A stretch of DNA of 36,858 nt from Chitinispirillaceae bacterium (GCA_016930275.1 JAFGHA010000191.1:1-36858); one strand, 5' to 3'; positions 15,906 through 25,239 are shown, numbered from the stretch's first letter. Notes: generated from the sequence alone by a model not told the origin. Program-made: numbers and translations.

Positions 15906-16178
15906 TACCGACGCATTCCTGCCGCCGTATTTATACGACAACAGGATACAGGAACAAACGGGGCACGGGGAACGGGAAACGCATATCGGCCGATGATGAA
16001 AACGTTAGTAATTAACATTAATAAAATCAGTATGTTGAATATGTTTTTCGGTACGGCTTGTTGACAAATCATCATCCGTCGGGAAGCGGAGAAATGATTG
16101 AGTTCGTAACGTTAATTTAATCAGTACGTTACAATTAATATTCGGTACATCCTGAAAACATGAGTGGGGCATGTTGCT
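15906..16178. other. AT-rich gap before fliO with an imperfect direct repeat
   Basis: About 270 bp without a gene, the longest gap inside the flagellar cluster. Two similar AT-rich blocks, about 16005-16055 and 16109-16147, share an AACGTTA start, AATCAGTA-GTT in the middle and TTCGGTAC at the end. No clear sigma-54, sigma-28 or housekeeping promoter stands out, though such a gap would be a natural place for one. Confidence 0.4.
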
Positions 16179-16733
16179 ATGAGAATTGGTACACCTGCAG
16201 TAAAAAACAGTTCATTCATCCATCTTCCAATGGCGTTGCTGCTGCTGTGTTTTTGCGCCGGTGCACTTCATGCCCAGCATGATGATATCGGCGGCTTTGA
16301 TATCGATAAAGTACGCGAAGCGACCCGGTATGCCGATACCGGTCTCGCCGATGCACCGGTTCCGAAGCGGCAGGAAGAGAGCATGGTTATGCTGGTTTTG
16401 CGAATCATGCTGTATCTCGGCATCGTCATTACCCTTATTCTCGTGGTTTCATGGTTTTTCAAACAGAAGGGATTGCAGGCGGTACGCGGCGGGGGCGGTG
16501 CGATGGATATCATCGAGACGCTGCCGATCGGTCAGAACCGCATGCTGATGATGGTCCGCATTCTCGATGAAATATATCTGGTTTCACAGACCGCCACCTC
16601 CATCTCGCTTCTGGATAAAATCGGCGGGCAGAAAGCCGTGGACATCATCTCCTCCTCCAAAGGTGGGGGAACCATCATGAACTTCAAAGATGCATTCAAC
16701 AGTTTTATGGGAAAGATGAAAAAACCGGTATGA
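16179..16733 (+). CDS. fliO: Flagellar biosynthetic protein FliO
   Basis: About 184 residues from ATG 16179 (a GTG at 16164 is also in frame). A signal-like hydrophobic stretch (MALLLLCFCAGALHA) is followed by a short periplasmic piece and a TM helix (about 72-93, LRIMLYLGIVITLILVVSWF). The cytoplasmic FliO domain has MDIIETLPIGQNRMLMMVRI and DEIYLVSQTATSISLLDKI. FliO helps assemble the FliP ring of the export gate. ATG 16179 gives a well-formed signal peptide. The stop overlaps fliP by ATGA. Confidence 0.88.
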   Translation: MRIGTPAVKNSSFIHLPMALLLLCFCAGALHAQHDDIGGFDIDKVREATRYADTGLADAPVPKRQEESMVMLVLRIMLYLGIVITLILVVSWFFKQKGLQAVRGGGGAMDIIETLPIGQNRMLMMVRILDEIYLVSQTATSISLLDKIGGQKAVDIISSSKGGGTIMNFKDAFNSFMGKMKKPV

Positions 16734-17584
16734 AGAGACACCTCATGAATACCACCGCAGTTCCGGTTGCCGGCCACGACCAGCCGTCCGGTATTTCGTC
16801 TTCTGCCGGTCCGCCGCAGGCGAATCCCGGGAAAATCCGCTTCGCTTTTCACCGGATAGCGATACTGGTTCTTTTTGTTTCCCAACTGGTTACGCCGGTG
16901 GTAGCTCAGGTACTTCCCAAGCTCACGATCGGTCTTGCCGAATCGGATAAACCCGGTGATGTGGCAGTTGCATTGCAGGTACTGTTTCTGATTACCGTAC
17001 TCGCACTCGCCCCTTCCATTTTGGTGATGGGTACTTCGTTCGTCAGGATCATTATCGTACTTTCATTCCTCCGCAGGGCAATCGGAACACAAACGATGCC
17101 TCCCGATCAGATCATGGTAGGGCTGGCACTTTTCCTGACACTTTTCATCATGACGCCGGTATTTACGCAAATCAATGATGACGCACTTCAGCCGTATCTC
17201 AAGCAGGAGATCGAATTCCAGGAGGCGATCGACAAAGCGGGAGTACCGGTGCGGAATTTCATGCTCCGCCAGGTGAGTGAAAACGATGTAGCACTTTTCG
17301 TTAAAATTTCACGAATGCCTCCACCGCGCAACGTTGACGATCTGCCATTCACCGTGATTATTCCCGCCTTCATCACCAGTGAATTGAAAATGGGATTCAT
17401 CATCGGGTTTATTCTGTTTATTCCGTTTCTCGTTATCGACATGATTGTTGCAAGTATCCTGCTTTCGATGGGCATGATGATGCTGCCGCCGATCATGATC
17501 TCGATGCCGTTCAAGATTATTCTGTTTGTACTGGTTGATGGGTGGCATCTTATTGTAAGACAACTTGTTACATCATTCAATTAA
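16730..17584 (+). CDS. fliP: Flagellar export gate protein FliP
   Basis: 284 residues. After an unusual polar extension of ~40 residues comes a signal-like helix (about 43-60). The FliP core then follows: FLITVLALAPSILVMGTSFV, RIIIVLSFLRRAIGTQTMPP, the polar loop with QPYLKQEIEFQEAIDKAG, then LPFTVIIPAFITSELKMGF and LLSMGMMMLPPIMISMPFKI. Five FliP subunits form the export pore with FliQ and FliR. The start overlaps fliO by ATGA. No other start codon would bring the protein closer to family length without losing the signal helix. Confidence 0.95.
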   Translation: MKRHLMNTTAVPVAGHDQPSGISSSAGPPQANPGKIRFAFHRIAILVLFVSQLVTPVVAQVLPKLTIGLAESDKPGDVAVALQVLFLITVLALAPSILVMGTSFVRIIIVLSFLRRAIGTQTMPPDQIMVGLALFLTLFIMTPVFTQINDDALQPYLKQEIEFQEAIDKAGVPVRNFMLRQVSENDVALFVKISRMPPPRNVDDLPFTVIIPAFITSELKMGFIIGFILFIPFLVIDMIVASILLSMGMMMLPPIMISMPFKIILFVLVDGWHLIVRQLVTSFN

Positions 17585-17610
17585 CGTTTCTTCATAAAGA
17601 GGGGTTTTCT

Positions 17611-17883
17611 GTGGAAGCATCAACGGTAATCGACATCGGGCGACAGGCATTGATTGTCACCCTGCTTGTGTCGGGTCCGATGCTTCTTGCAGGTTTGCTG
17701 ATAGGTCTGCTGGTGGGGGTGTTTCAGGCGGTAACCCAGATTCACGAGATGACCCTGACATTCATTCCGAAAATACTGGTTATGGTACTTGTATTTCTGG
17801 CACTGCTTCCATGGATGCTGATTAAAATCGTCGAATATTCCACATCGGTGTTCAATCTGATTAGCCAGGTCGGTAGACTGTGA
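17611..17883 (+). CDS. fliQ: Flagellar export gate protein FliQ
   Basis: 90 residues from GTG 17611, the usual FliQ length. Two TM helices are present: ALIVTLLVSGPMLLAGLLIG and PKILVMVLVFLALLPWML, with the conserved FQAVTQIHEMTLTFIPK between them. Four FliQ wrap the FliP/FliR core. The longer upstream frame overlaps fliP; GTG 17611 has AAGAGGGG in front. fliR starts at the stop. Confidence 0.94.
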   Translation: MEASTVIDIGRQALIVTLLVSGPMLLAGLLIGLLVGVFQAVTQIHEMTLTFIPKILVMVLVFLALLPWMLIKIVEYSTSVFNLISQVGRL

Positions 17884-18668
17884 TGACCCTGCCGTTTACC
17901 GTCGATCAGGCGGCGCTGTTTTTTCTGGTGTTCGTACGGGTGGTTTCGATCCTTGCACTGGTTCCCATTTACGGTTCACAATCAATTCCTCCTCAGCTCA
18001 AGGTCGGTTTCGCCCTTATTCTGACAGCGCTTCTGTTTGTTCCTTCTACGACTGCGGGAATAACCTTCGGGAACGAGTTTTCACTTCCGTTTTTCGGTCT
18101 TCTGGTGGCAAAAGAGGTGATGGTGGGTGTTGCCGTCGGGTACGTCGCTTCGATGCTTTTTACCGCTGTGCAGTTTGCGGGAAAACTGGTCGATACCGAG
18201 ATGGGGTTTGGATTCGTTGAACAGATGGATCCGACCACCAATGAGCGGGTGACGGTCTGGGGGCAGATGCAGGTGGTTCTTTTTACCGTTATTTTTCTGA
18301 TCATGAACGGTCATTATTTTCTGCTGCTTGCAGTGCAGAAAAGTTTCGAACTCATACCGCTGACCGGTGCTCATCTGCCGGGAGGTATGGTCGCGATGCA
18401 TCTCACTACGGTTACCGGCGCGATTTTCGTGGTAGCGGTGAAATTCGCGGCCCCGATCTATGTCACCCTGATTTTATCGGAGGTGGCACTCGGTGCGGTC
18501 GCCCGTACGGTACCGCAGATGAACATCTTTTTTATCGGTATGCCGCTCAAGATCGCTACGGGACTCGGAACAACGATCCTCGTTCTACCGATGCTTCTGA
18601 CGTTGTTTCGGGGAACGGTTGAGAAACTGATACAGGATATCTGGCGTCTGTTGTTTCTGATGGCATGA
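17883..18668 (+). CDS. fliR: Flagellar export gate protein FliR
   Basis: 261 residues from ATG 17883, which overlaps the fliQ stop (a GTG at 17880 is also in frame). Several TM helices carry FliR-type features: FLVFVRVVSILALVPIYGSQ, the FVEQMDPTTNERVTVWGQM loop, and ALGAVARTVPQMNIFFIGMP near the end, a well conserved FliR segment. One FliR completes the FliP5-FliQ4-FliR1 export gate. flhB follows after 13 bases. Confidence 0.95.
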   Translation: MTLPFTVDQAALFFLVFVRVVSILALVPIYGSQSIPPQLKVGFALILTALLFVPSTTAGITFGNEFSLPFFGLLVAKEVMVGVAVGYVASMLFTAVQFAGKLVDTEMGFGFVEQMDPTTNERVTVWGQMQVVLFTVIFLIMNGHYFLLLAVQKSFELIPLTGAHLPGGMVAMHLTTVTGAIFVVAVKFAAPIYVTLILSEVALGAVARTVPQMNIFFIGMPLKIATGLGTTILVLPMLLTLFRGTVEKLIQDIWRLLFLMA

Positions 18669-18681
18669 AAGGTCTGACATA

Positions 18682-19752
18682 ATGGCTGAAGATTCAGCGG
18701 AAGAAAAAACCGAAGCCCCATCCGAGAAAAAGCGACAGGACGCACGGGAGAAGGGAACGGTTGCCAAAAGTACCGAGATCAATTCGGTCGTGGTACTTAT
18801 TACCGCTCTTATCATGCTCAAACTGCTCGGACCGTGGATGTGGGAAGAGTTGACCAGAAGCACCACCGATTTTCTTTCCGCAATTTCGAATACCGGGTTG
18901 ACCGATGCCGGACTCATCCGGTTCATCCATAAAGGTCTGATCCTTCTGGCGAAGATCACGCTGCCGGTTGCAGGTTCGATCATGATCATGGGAATCGTCG
19001 CGAATATCGCACAGATCGGTTTTCTTTTCACCACGAAACCGCTGGTGCCGAATATCGAAAAGATCAATCCGATCAGCGGATTAGGACGGTTTTTTTCGCT
19101 CCGGTCGATTTTCGAAACGGTGAAAAATATCGCGAAACTGACGGTGATCGGATTTGTCGCCTACCTGACGCTCAAGGGTGAATTTCCGAGAATGGTACAG
19201 CTTGCCGATACGCAGATCGGAACGATCTGGCTTTTCATACTGAACATCTCGTTTAAAATACTGCTGAGGATCGCCCTGGTGCTGCTGATTGTCGCGATAC
19301 TTGACTATGCGTATCAGCGGTACGATCATGAGAAGCGTTTGCGGATGAGTCATCAGGAAATAAAAGAGGAACGCAAACAGCTGGATGGTGATCCGCAGAT
19401 CAAAGCGAGAATCCGTTCGATGCAGCGCGAGATGGCGCGCAGAAGAATGATGGAGCAGGTGCCCAAGGCGACGGTGGTGGTAACCAACCCTACCTACATC
19501 GCGATCGCGCTCCGGTATGAGCCGGCCGAGGGCGATGCTCCGGTAGTAGTTGCCAAAGGAAAACGGGTGATTGCCGAGCGCATCAAACAGCTGGCCCGTG
19601 AGCATGGAATTCCGATCGTGGAGAACAAACCGCTTGCACGTGCCATGTACGACAAGGTTGAACCGGGTCTGCCGATTCCGGTGGAATTTTTCACGGCGAT
19701 CGCCGAAATAATGGCATATGTCTATCGCCTGAGGAACAGGAGTGCCGCATGA
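18682..19752 (+). CDS. flhB: Flagellar export switch protein FlhB (NPTY instead of NPTH)
   Basis: 356 residues. A charged N-terminus with the typical EEKTEAPSEKKRQDAREKG is followed by four TM helices (about 30-210). The linker carries SHQEIKEERKQLDGDPQIKA and a cytoplasmic domain (about 225-350) follows. FlhB controls the switch from hook to filament export, and autocleavage between N and P of its NPTH site conditions this. Here the site, at N269-P270, reads NPTY followed by IAIALRYEP, so the His is Tyr. The remaining cytoplasmic domain looks intact (ERIKQLAREHGIPIVENKPL, ARAMYDKVEPGLPIPVEFF). The stop overlaps the next gene by ATGA. Confidence 0.95.
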   Translation: MAEDSAEEKTEAPSEKKRQDAREKGTVAKSTEINSVVVLITALIMLKLLGPWMWEELTRSTTDFLSAISNTGLTDAGLIRFIHKGLILLAKITLPVAGSIMIMGIVANIAQIGFLFTTKPLVPNIEKINPISGLGRFFSLRSIFETVKNIAKLTVIGFVAYLTLKGEFPRMVQLADTQIGTIWLFILNISFKILLRIALVLLIVAILDYAYQRYDHEKRLRMSHQEIKEERKQLDGDPQIKARIRSMQREMARRRMMEQVPKATVVVTNPTYIAIALRYEPAEGDAPVVVAKGKRVIAERIKQLAREHGIPIVENKPLARAMYDKVEPGLPIPVEFFTAIAEIMAYVYRLRNRSAA

Positions 19753-21749
19753 AAAGAGCAACCTTATGCAGTATCGTTGCCGCGATGATGAGCGTAGTCT
19801 GGTATATTCACTGTTCACCGGTTTCCACGCAACCGGATACCGGTGAAGGACCCGCGCTGCTGCAGCTGAGTCTCGAGGAGACCGGCAGGAGCGTCGCTGA
19901 ATTTTCAGGAGCTCCTATCCCCGCAACGGTCATGCTTGATCGTGACACCCTGTTCAATGTGCTCACCTGGCATACCGGAGCGGGGTATCCGCTCTATTCC
20001 GATACCGTTCTGAATACGAAGGCGAGAAAATTTACCGTCGAATTATACTGGACCACGTATCCCCGCTACAAGGATACCACCGATAATATTTACTACGATA
20101 CCGTATGGGTGAGCATCGGCGGCGGACTAAAGAAGAGCAACAAGGTAAGGATCAAGGTAACCAATCTGCCGATTGTGGTCGACAGTGCCCGTTTCGACAC
20201 CATTGCGTTCCTCGGGCAGGATACCGTATGGCAATGCTCGCTTCCCCAGATGGTGCAACCATCCTATCCATTCACCATTTTCGCGCGCGATCTCGACAAC
20301 AAGCAACCGATGATACAGGTACTGGGAAACAAAGGTACCATTACGCACGACGGGACCAATCCGCTGGAGATGGAATATCTTCTTCCGGAAGGCGATTTCT
20401 GCGATACCATCGATTTTATCATTTTCGATCAGCAACGCGGGCAGGCATTCAGAACGCTGGTGGTGAATCATACAACTCCTAACAGACGGCCGGTGATCGA
20501 CAGTGTGCAGGTGAGATCAACCATGCTCAATGCATCGTCGATGGTAAACGGAGTGTACCGGGTGGCTTTCTTTTCATTCGATACGCTGAAATTGAGAGTG
20601 TTCGCGCATGATACACTCGGTTCGGTGAAGGGGTATGAATGGAGTGCATTGAGTAACAGTATCGAGATCGATTCAACGGCAGGATATCGTGCCACCTATG
20701 TGTGTGGCGATGCCGACTGCACCGATACACTCAGAGATTCTTCAGTATCGGTTGATGTGATCACCGTCAAGGTGTACGATAATCGCGGTGACAGCGCAGT
20801 GCGGAAAATCGAACTCCTGAAAGGGGAAATCAATCAGCCGCCGAAAATCGGGAGCCTGCTGATCGGTGACGATGAAGTCTCGTTTACCGATACCTCCGCA
20901 AAAGTCACCGTTGCCGGAGGAAAATCGTATCTGGTGGCGGTTGAATGCAGCGATCCTGAAAACGATGAGGTTTCGGTAACATGGACCGGTTCTCCGACGT
21001 CACGATTTTCAGGAAAAACGGATTCGACGATTCTTTATACCGCTCCATCAACGATCGGCACCGATACATTGCGTATCAAAGTTTCCGATGGAGAAACGGC
21101 AATTGTACGTCGGCTGCTTTTTGCCGTGACCGACATCCTTCCCCGATTTGACAGTCTGACGGTTGCGGATACGGTATTTACCGGTATCGATTCCGTATTC
21201 AGTCTTGAAGTGGTTCCGGGCGATACACTGCTTTGTATCGGGTATGCAACCGATCCGGATACCGGTGATGCGATGTCGTATGGCTGGTCTTCGGAAGGCG
21301 ACGGAAGTTACTACGTAAGAATCGAAAATAGAGCACGATATATCTTGCCGGATCCGCTGGTAAAAGATACTATTATACTGACAATACAAGATGGGGAAGC
21401 TCAATTGGTTAGAAGAGTAATCTGTGCTCCGGCGAACCGTGCACCGGTAATTGACAGCATCACCGGGGATGATCTGCGGCTGACCGGGAACGCCGCGTTT
21501 TTAAATGATACCGCCGCCCCAGCCGATACCGTCGTGTTTGCAGCGTTCGGCCATGATCCCGAGGAAGCGTCGCTGAGCTGGCTGTGGAACGCGTCGGATA
21601 CCACGCTGCTCGGTTCCCGTACGGCTTCATTCATCAATTATTACTGTCGTAATTCCAATTACATCGATACGGTGTCGGTAACCCTCGAGGATGAGAAAGG
21701 GGCTGTCGCCGTCAGGAAGATTATTCTGACGGTTATCAAAACAAAATGA
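19749..21749 (+). CDS. Large exported Ig/PKD-like module protein inside the export operon
   Basis: 666 residues, not recognised as any flagellar protein. An N-terminal hydrophobic segment (about 5-20) ends at YIHC-SP, a poor lipobox, so it may be a lipoprotein or a signal-peptidase-I substrate. After ~220 residues of beta-rich sequence come four Ig/PKD-like modules of about 100 residues, starting near residues 245 (NRRPVIDSV), 362 (NQPPKIGSL), 464 (LPRFDSLTV) and 563 (NRAPVIDSI). Each has a SDPENDEVSVTW-like or DPDTGDAMSYGW-like strand in the middle. It overlaps both flhB (ATGA at 19749) and flhA (ATGA at 21746), so it is translated together with the export gate. Function unknown: a periplasmic or surface partner of the basal body is possible. 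Confidence 0.85.
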   Translation: MKRATLCSIVAAMMSVVWYIHCSPVSTQPDTGEGPALLQLSLEETGRSVAEFSGAPIPATVMLDRDTLFNVLTWHTGAGYPLYSDTVLNTKARKFTVELYWTTYPRYKDTTDNIYYDTVWVSIGGGLKKSNKVRIKVTNLPIVVDSARFDTIAFLGQDTVWQCSLPQMVQPSYPFTIFARDLDNKQPMIQVLGNKGTITHDGTNPLEMEYLLPEGDFCDTIDFIIFDQQRGQAFRTLVVNHTTPNRRPVIDSVQVRSTMLNASSMVNGVYRVAFFSFDTLKLRVFAHDTLGSVKGYEWSALSNSIEIDSTAGYRATYVCGDADCTDTLRDSSVSVDVITVKVYDNRGDSAVRKIELLKGEINQPPKIGSLLIGDDEVSFTDTSAKVTVAGGKSYLVAVECSDPENDEVSVTWTGSPTSRFSGKTDSTILYTAPSTIGTDTLRIKVSDGETAIVRRLLFAVTDILPRFDSLTVADTVFTGIDSVFSLEVVPGDTLLCIGYATDPDTGDAMSYGWSSEGDGSYYVRIENRARYILPDPLVKDTIILTIQDGEAQLVRRVICAPANRAPVIDSITGDDLRLTGNAAFLNDTAAPADTVVFAAFGHDPEEASLSWLWNASDTTLLGSRTASFINYYCRNSNYIDTVSVTLEDEKGAVAVRKIILTVIKTK

Positions 21750-23836
21750 ATGCTCCGAATTTCAGCTCTTCGGTCTCGTATGCCCTCAATTCACCGGTAG
21801 CGAAGACCCTGGCGCGTCAGCGCGATCTGATCATCATCCTGGGAGTGATCGGGATTCTGGTTGTGATGGTGCTGCCGCTTCCTACGGCGATGATGGATCT
21901 GCTGCTGACGCTCAACCTCTGTCTGGCGCTGATCATTCTGCTCGTTTCGATGTATACCCGTGAAGCACTTGAATTTTCGGTATTTCCATCGCTGCTTCTC
22001 ACGGTTACGCTCTTCAGGCTTTCGCTGAACGTCGCCACGACACGGCTCATTCTCAGTCAGGCCGATGCCGGGCGGGTTGTGGAGGTATTCGGTACGTTCG
22101 TTACCCGCGGCAATATGGTGGTGGGAGCGATCATTTTTCTGATTATCGTTATCATTCAGTTTGTCGTGATCACCAAAGGTGCGGGACGTATCGCCGAAGT
22201 GGCCGCACGGTTCACCCTCGATGCGATGCCGGGAAAACAGATGGCGATCGATGCCGATCTCAATGCCGGGCTCATCAACGAGGAACAGGCGCGGTTTCGC
22301 CGGGTTCAGATTTCACGGGAGGCCGATTTTTACGGGGCGATGGACGGCGCATCAAAGTTCGTGCGGGGTGATGCGATCGCCGGAATCCTGATCACGATCA
22401 TCAATATCGTGGGAGGGTTCATCATCGGTGTGGCGCAGTTGCGGATGTCGTTCACCGGTGCACTTGGTACGTATACATCGCTTACGATCGGTGACGGTCT
22501 GGTATCGCAGATTCCGGCGCTCATGATTTCAACGGGGGCCGGCATTCTGGTGAGCAGAGCGGCCTCGCAGACCGATCTGGGGCAGGAGATCACCACGCAG
22601 ATTTTCTCCCGTCCGCGGATTCTGGGGGTGGCAGGTGCAATGATGCTGTTTTTCGCCCTTATTCCCGGATTCCCGAAAGTGCCGTTTATCGTTCTGGGGC
22701 TAGGCAGTCTCGCGGCCACCTGGATCGGATCACTGCGTCAGAAAGAGGAAGTACGCACCAAGGAAGTGGAGTCCGCGGCTCCCAAAAAACAGGAAGAACG
22801 CATCGAGGATTATCTGCACGTCGATCCGATGGAACTCGAGATCGGGTACGGGCTCATCCCGCTTGTGGATGTCAAGCAGGGAGGAGATCTGCTCGACCGG
22901 ATCACCATGATCAGGCGCCAGCTTGCCACCGAATTAGGGATCATCATTCCTCCCATCAGGATACGCGACAACATCCAGCTCAAGCCCAATGAATACCGGA
23001 TTAAAATCCGGACGATTCTCGTTGGAAACGGTGAACTGATGAGCGGCGCCTATCTGGCGATGGATCCCGGCAGCGCAACGAAAAAGATCCGCGGTATCGA
23101 AACGGTGGAACCCGCGTTCAATCTGCCGGCGCTCTGGATTACCGAAAGCCAGAAGGAGGATGCGGAGCTTTCCGGGTACACGGTGGTCGAACTGCCGGCC
23201 GTTCTGGCGACCCATCTCACCGAGATCATCAAACGGCACGCCGACGAGATTCTCACCCGTCAGGATGTACGCAGCCTGCTCGATACTATCAAGGAGAAGA
23301 ACGCCACCGTCGTTGACGAGCTGGTACCGGGACTGCTTTCGGTGGGAGACGTGCACAAAGTGCTGCAGAATCTGCTGCGTGAACGGGTATCGATCCGCGA
23401 TCTGGTGCTGATCCTCGAGACGCTGGCGAACGTGGCGCCGCGCAGTAAAAACAGCGAACTGCTTTCGGAATACGTCCGTAACGCACTCGCTTCACGGATA
23501 TGTGAAACCTATAAAAATGAGGACAACGTCATCCCGGTGATCACCCTCGATCCGAATCTGGAAGCACGTCTGGAAGGGGCACTGCAGGAGGTCGACGGCG
23601 CGTTCCGGTTTGCGCTGCCGCCGTCGGATGTCGGAAGAATAATCGAAAAAACAAACGCTGTCGTCGAACAGGTGCGTACTACCGGCGAGGTACCGGTGGT
23701 GATCTGTGCACCTACGATCCGGAGTCAGTTCAAGCGTCTCATGGAGAGCAGTCACCGCGATCTGGTGGTGCTCTCGTACAACGAAATCGTGGCCGGAGTG
23801 GAGATCCGTTCGATGGGGATGATTTCGCTTGGATAA
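21746..23836 (+). CDS. flhA: Flagellar export gate protein FlhA
   Basis: 696 residues. The N-terminal half has eight or so TM helices and the conserved FHIPEP region (FRLSLNVATTRLIL, VVGAIIFLIIVIIQFVVITK, RFTLDAMPGKQMAIDADLNA, then RADFYGAMDGASKFVRGDAI-like sequence and IQIPALMISTGAGILVSRA-like sequence). The cytoplasmic C-terminal domain (about 340-690), which forms the nonameric ring docking substrates and chaperones, is complete, with VDPMELEIGYGLIPLVD and EIIKRHADEILTRQDVRSLL. The start overlaps the Ig-module gene by ATGA. A 140-bp gap without a clear terminator separates it from flhF. Confidence 0.96.
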   Translation: MNAPNFSSSVSYALNSPVAKTLARQRDLIIILGVIGILVVMVLPLPTAMMDLLLTLNLCLALIILLVSMYTREALEFSVFPSLLLTVTLFRLSLNVATTRLILSQADAGRVVEVFGTFVTRGNMVVGAIIFLIIVIIQFVVITKGAGRIAEVAARFTLDAMPGKQMAIDADLNAGLINEEQARFRRVQISREADFYGAMDGASKFVRGDAIAGILITIINIVGGFIIGVAQLRMSFTGALGTYTSLTIGDGLVSQIPALMISTGAGILVSRAASQTDLGQEITTQIFSRPRILGVAGAMMLFFALIPGFPKVPFIVLGLGSLAATWIGSLRQKEEVRTKEVESAAPKKQEERIEDYLHVDPMELEIGYGLIPLVDVKQGGDLLDRITMIRRQLATELGIIIPPIRIRDNIQLKPNEYRIKIRTILVGNGELMSGAYLAMDPGSATKKIRGIETVEPAFNLPALWITESQKEDAELSGYTVVELPAVLATHLTEIIKRHADEILTRQDVRSLLDTIKEKNATVVDELVPGLLSVGDVHKVLQNLLRERVSIRDLVLILETLANVAPRSKNSELLSEYVRNALASRICETYKNEDNVIPVITLDPNLEARLEGALQEVDGAFRFALPPSDVGRIIEKTNAVVEQVRTTGEVPVVICAPTIRSQFKRLMESSHRDLVVLSYNEIVAGVEIRSMGMISLG

Positions 23837-23976
23837 CTACCTCTTTTCCTGTCTTTTTGTCACTTCTGGAAACAGGGAATCGTGAATCGGGTTCTCTGAG
23901 CAGTAAACGGCGAAGGAACAGGGGCGGGGGGATTGATAAAAGAAAAAAAGCCTTCAATTGACTGGATTTAATCACT

Positions 23977-25239
23977 ATGCGAATCAAAAAATTCACCGCC
24001 GGAAGCATGCGCGAAGCGCTCATGCAGATCAAGAGTGAGCTCGGCGAAGAGGCCATCATTCTCAAGACCCGGAAGCTTCCGAAGAAGGTGTTTCCGCTCG
24101 GATCACACGATGAGGTCGAGGTAACCGCGGCAATCGATGAGAGTGCGCCTTCACCGCCTGCAATGCCGCCCATCACTCTAGGATCGACCGGTGTCTACGG
24201 CAGACCTCGTCCGTTGTCACCGGTATCGTCCATTATCGACCCGGATCAGCCAGGGACGCCTGAAATAAAGCGGTGGGAACCGCCCCGTGCTTCCGGCAGG
24301 GATGAGGACGCCCGTCAGAAATCATCACCCCGCCGCAGTGATGACCGCCATGATCAGCAGGAGCTGATGGAACTCAAAGAGAATGTGCGTGAGTTGCGTG
24401 AGCTGGTTAAAGGCATTATGAAGGAGGAATCGGGAACCGTCTCCGATAACGGATTTACCGGCGGGTGGGCCATCCTGCACCAGCGGCTCCTCGACGCGGA
24501 AGTCAAACCGGACATCGCCGGGGAACTGGTTAAAAAGGTGAGTTCTTCGGATATAATGCTCTCCGATTCACAGGCGGAAAAAAAGTTCACTTCGTCGCTG
24601 GGCGCGATCCTGCCGGTTGCCGGTCCCCTCAAGCTCAAAAAGGACGAACCGCTGGTGGTCGCGTTCATCGGACCGACCGGCAGCGGTAAAACCACCACCC
24701 TCGCCAAGTTGGCGGCGCACTGCCGGATCACCCGCAAGAAGAAAGTATCGATTATCACCGCGGATACCTACCGTATCGCGGCGATAGAACAGATACGAAT
24801 GTTCGCGGATATCATCAAAGTGGGCATTCAGGTCGTATTCTCTCCGGAAGAGGTACCGGCAGCGCTTGAGGCCTGCGCGTCGGATGATATCGTTCTAGTG
24901 GATACCGCGGGCAGGAGTCAGCGCAACACCGAGCATATGACCGATCTGCACACATTCATGGAAGCGCTCGGTGCCGATGAAGTGCATCTGGTACTCAGCG
25001 CGACCACGAAGGATTCCGATCTGCTCGACTGTGTGGAGCGCTACCGGAAAGCGGGAGTCAACCGGCTGCTGTTTACCAAACTCGATGAAACCGCCAGGGT
25101 CGGCAATATCCTCAATGTGGTCAGGCAGACCGGCGTCGCGATGTCCTACTTTACCAACGGGCAAAGTGTCCCCGACGACATCGAGGTCGCTCAGACCTCC
25201 CGCTTCATCAGACGGCTTCTGGAGGGAAGTCCGCTGTGA
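23977..25239 (+). CDS. flhF: Flagellar placement GTPase FlhF (SRP-like)
   Basis: 420 residues. The N-terminal MRIKKFTAGSMREALMQIKS, ELGEEAIILKTRKL block is characteristic. A variable basic linker is followed by an NG domain with G1 GPTGSGKTTTLAKLAAH (about 232), TADTYRIAAIEQIRMFADI, the DTAGRS G3 motif, TKLDETARVGNIL and SNGQSVPDDIEVAQ-like (TNGQSVPDDIEVAQ) end. FlhF is an SRP-type GTPase that fixes the place and number of flagella and recruits early basal-body parts. The start has no strong Shine-Dalgarno. The stop overlaps flhG by four bases. Confidence 0.95.
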   Translation: MRIKKFTAGSMREALMQIKSELGEEAIILKTRKLPKKVFPLGSHDEVEVTAAIDESAPSPPAMPPITLGSTGVYGRPRPLSPVSSIIDPDQPGTPEIKRWEPPRASGRDEDARQKSSPRRSDDRHDQQELMELKENVRELRELVKGIMKEESGTVSDNGFTGGWAILHQRLLDAEVKPDIAGELVKKVSSSDIMLSDSQAEKKFTSSLGAILPVAGPLKLKKDEPLVVAFIGPTGSGKTTTLAKLAAHCRITRKKKVSIITADTYRIAAIEQIRMFADIIKVGIQVVFSPEEVPAALEACASDDIVLVDTAGRSQRNTEHMTDLHTFMEALGADEVHLVLSATTKDSDLLDCVERYRKAGVNRLLFTKLDETARVGNILNVVRQTGVAMSYFTNGQSVPDDIEVAQTSRFIRRLLEGSPL

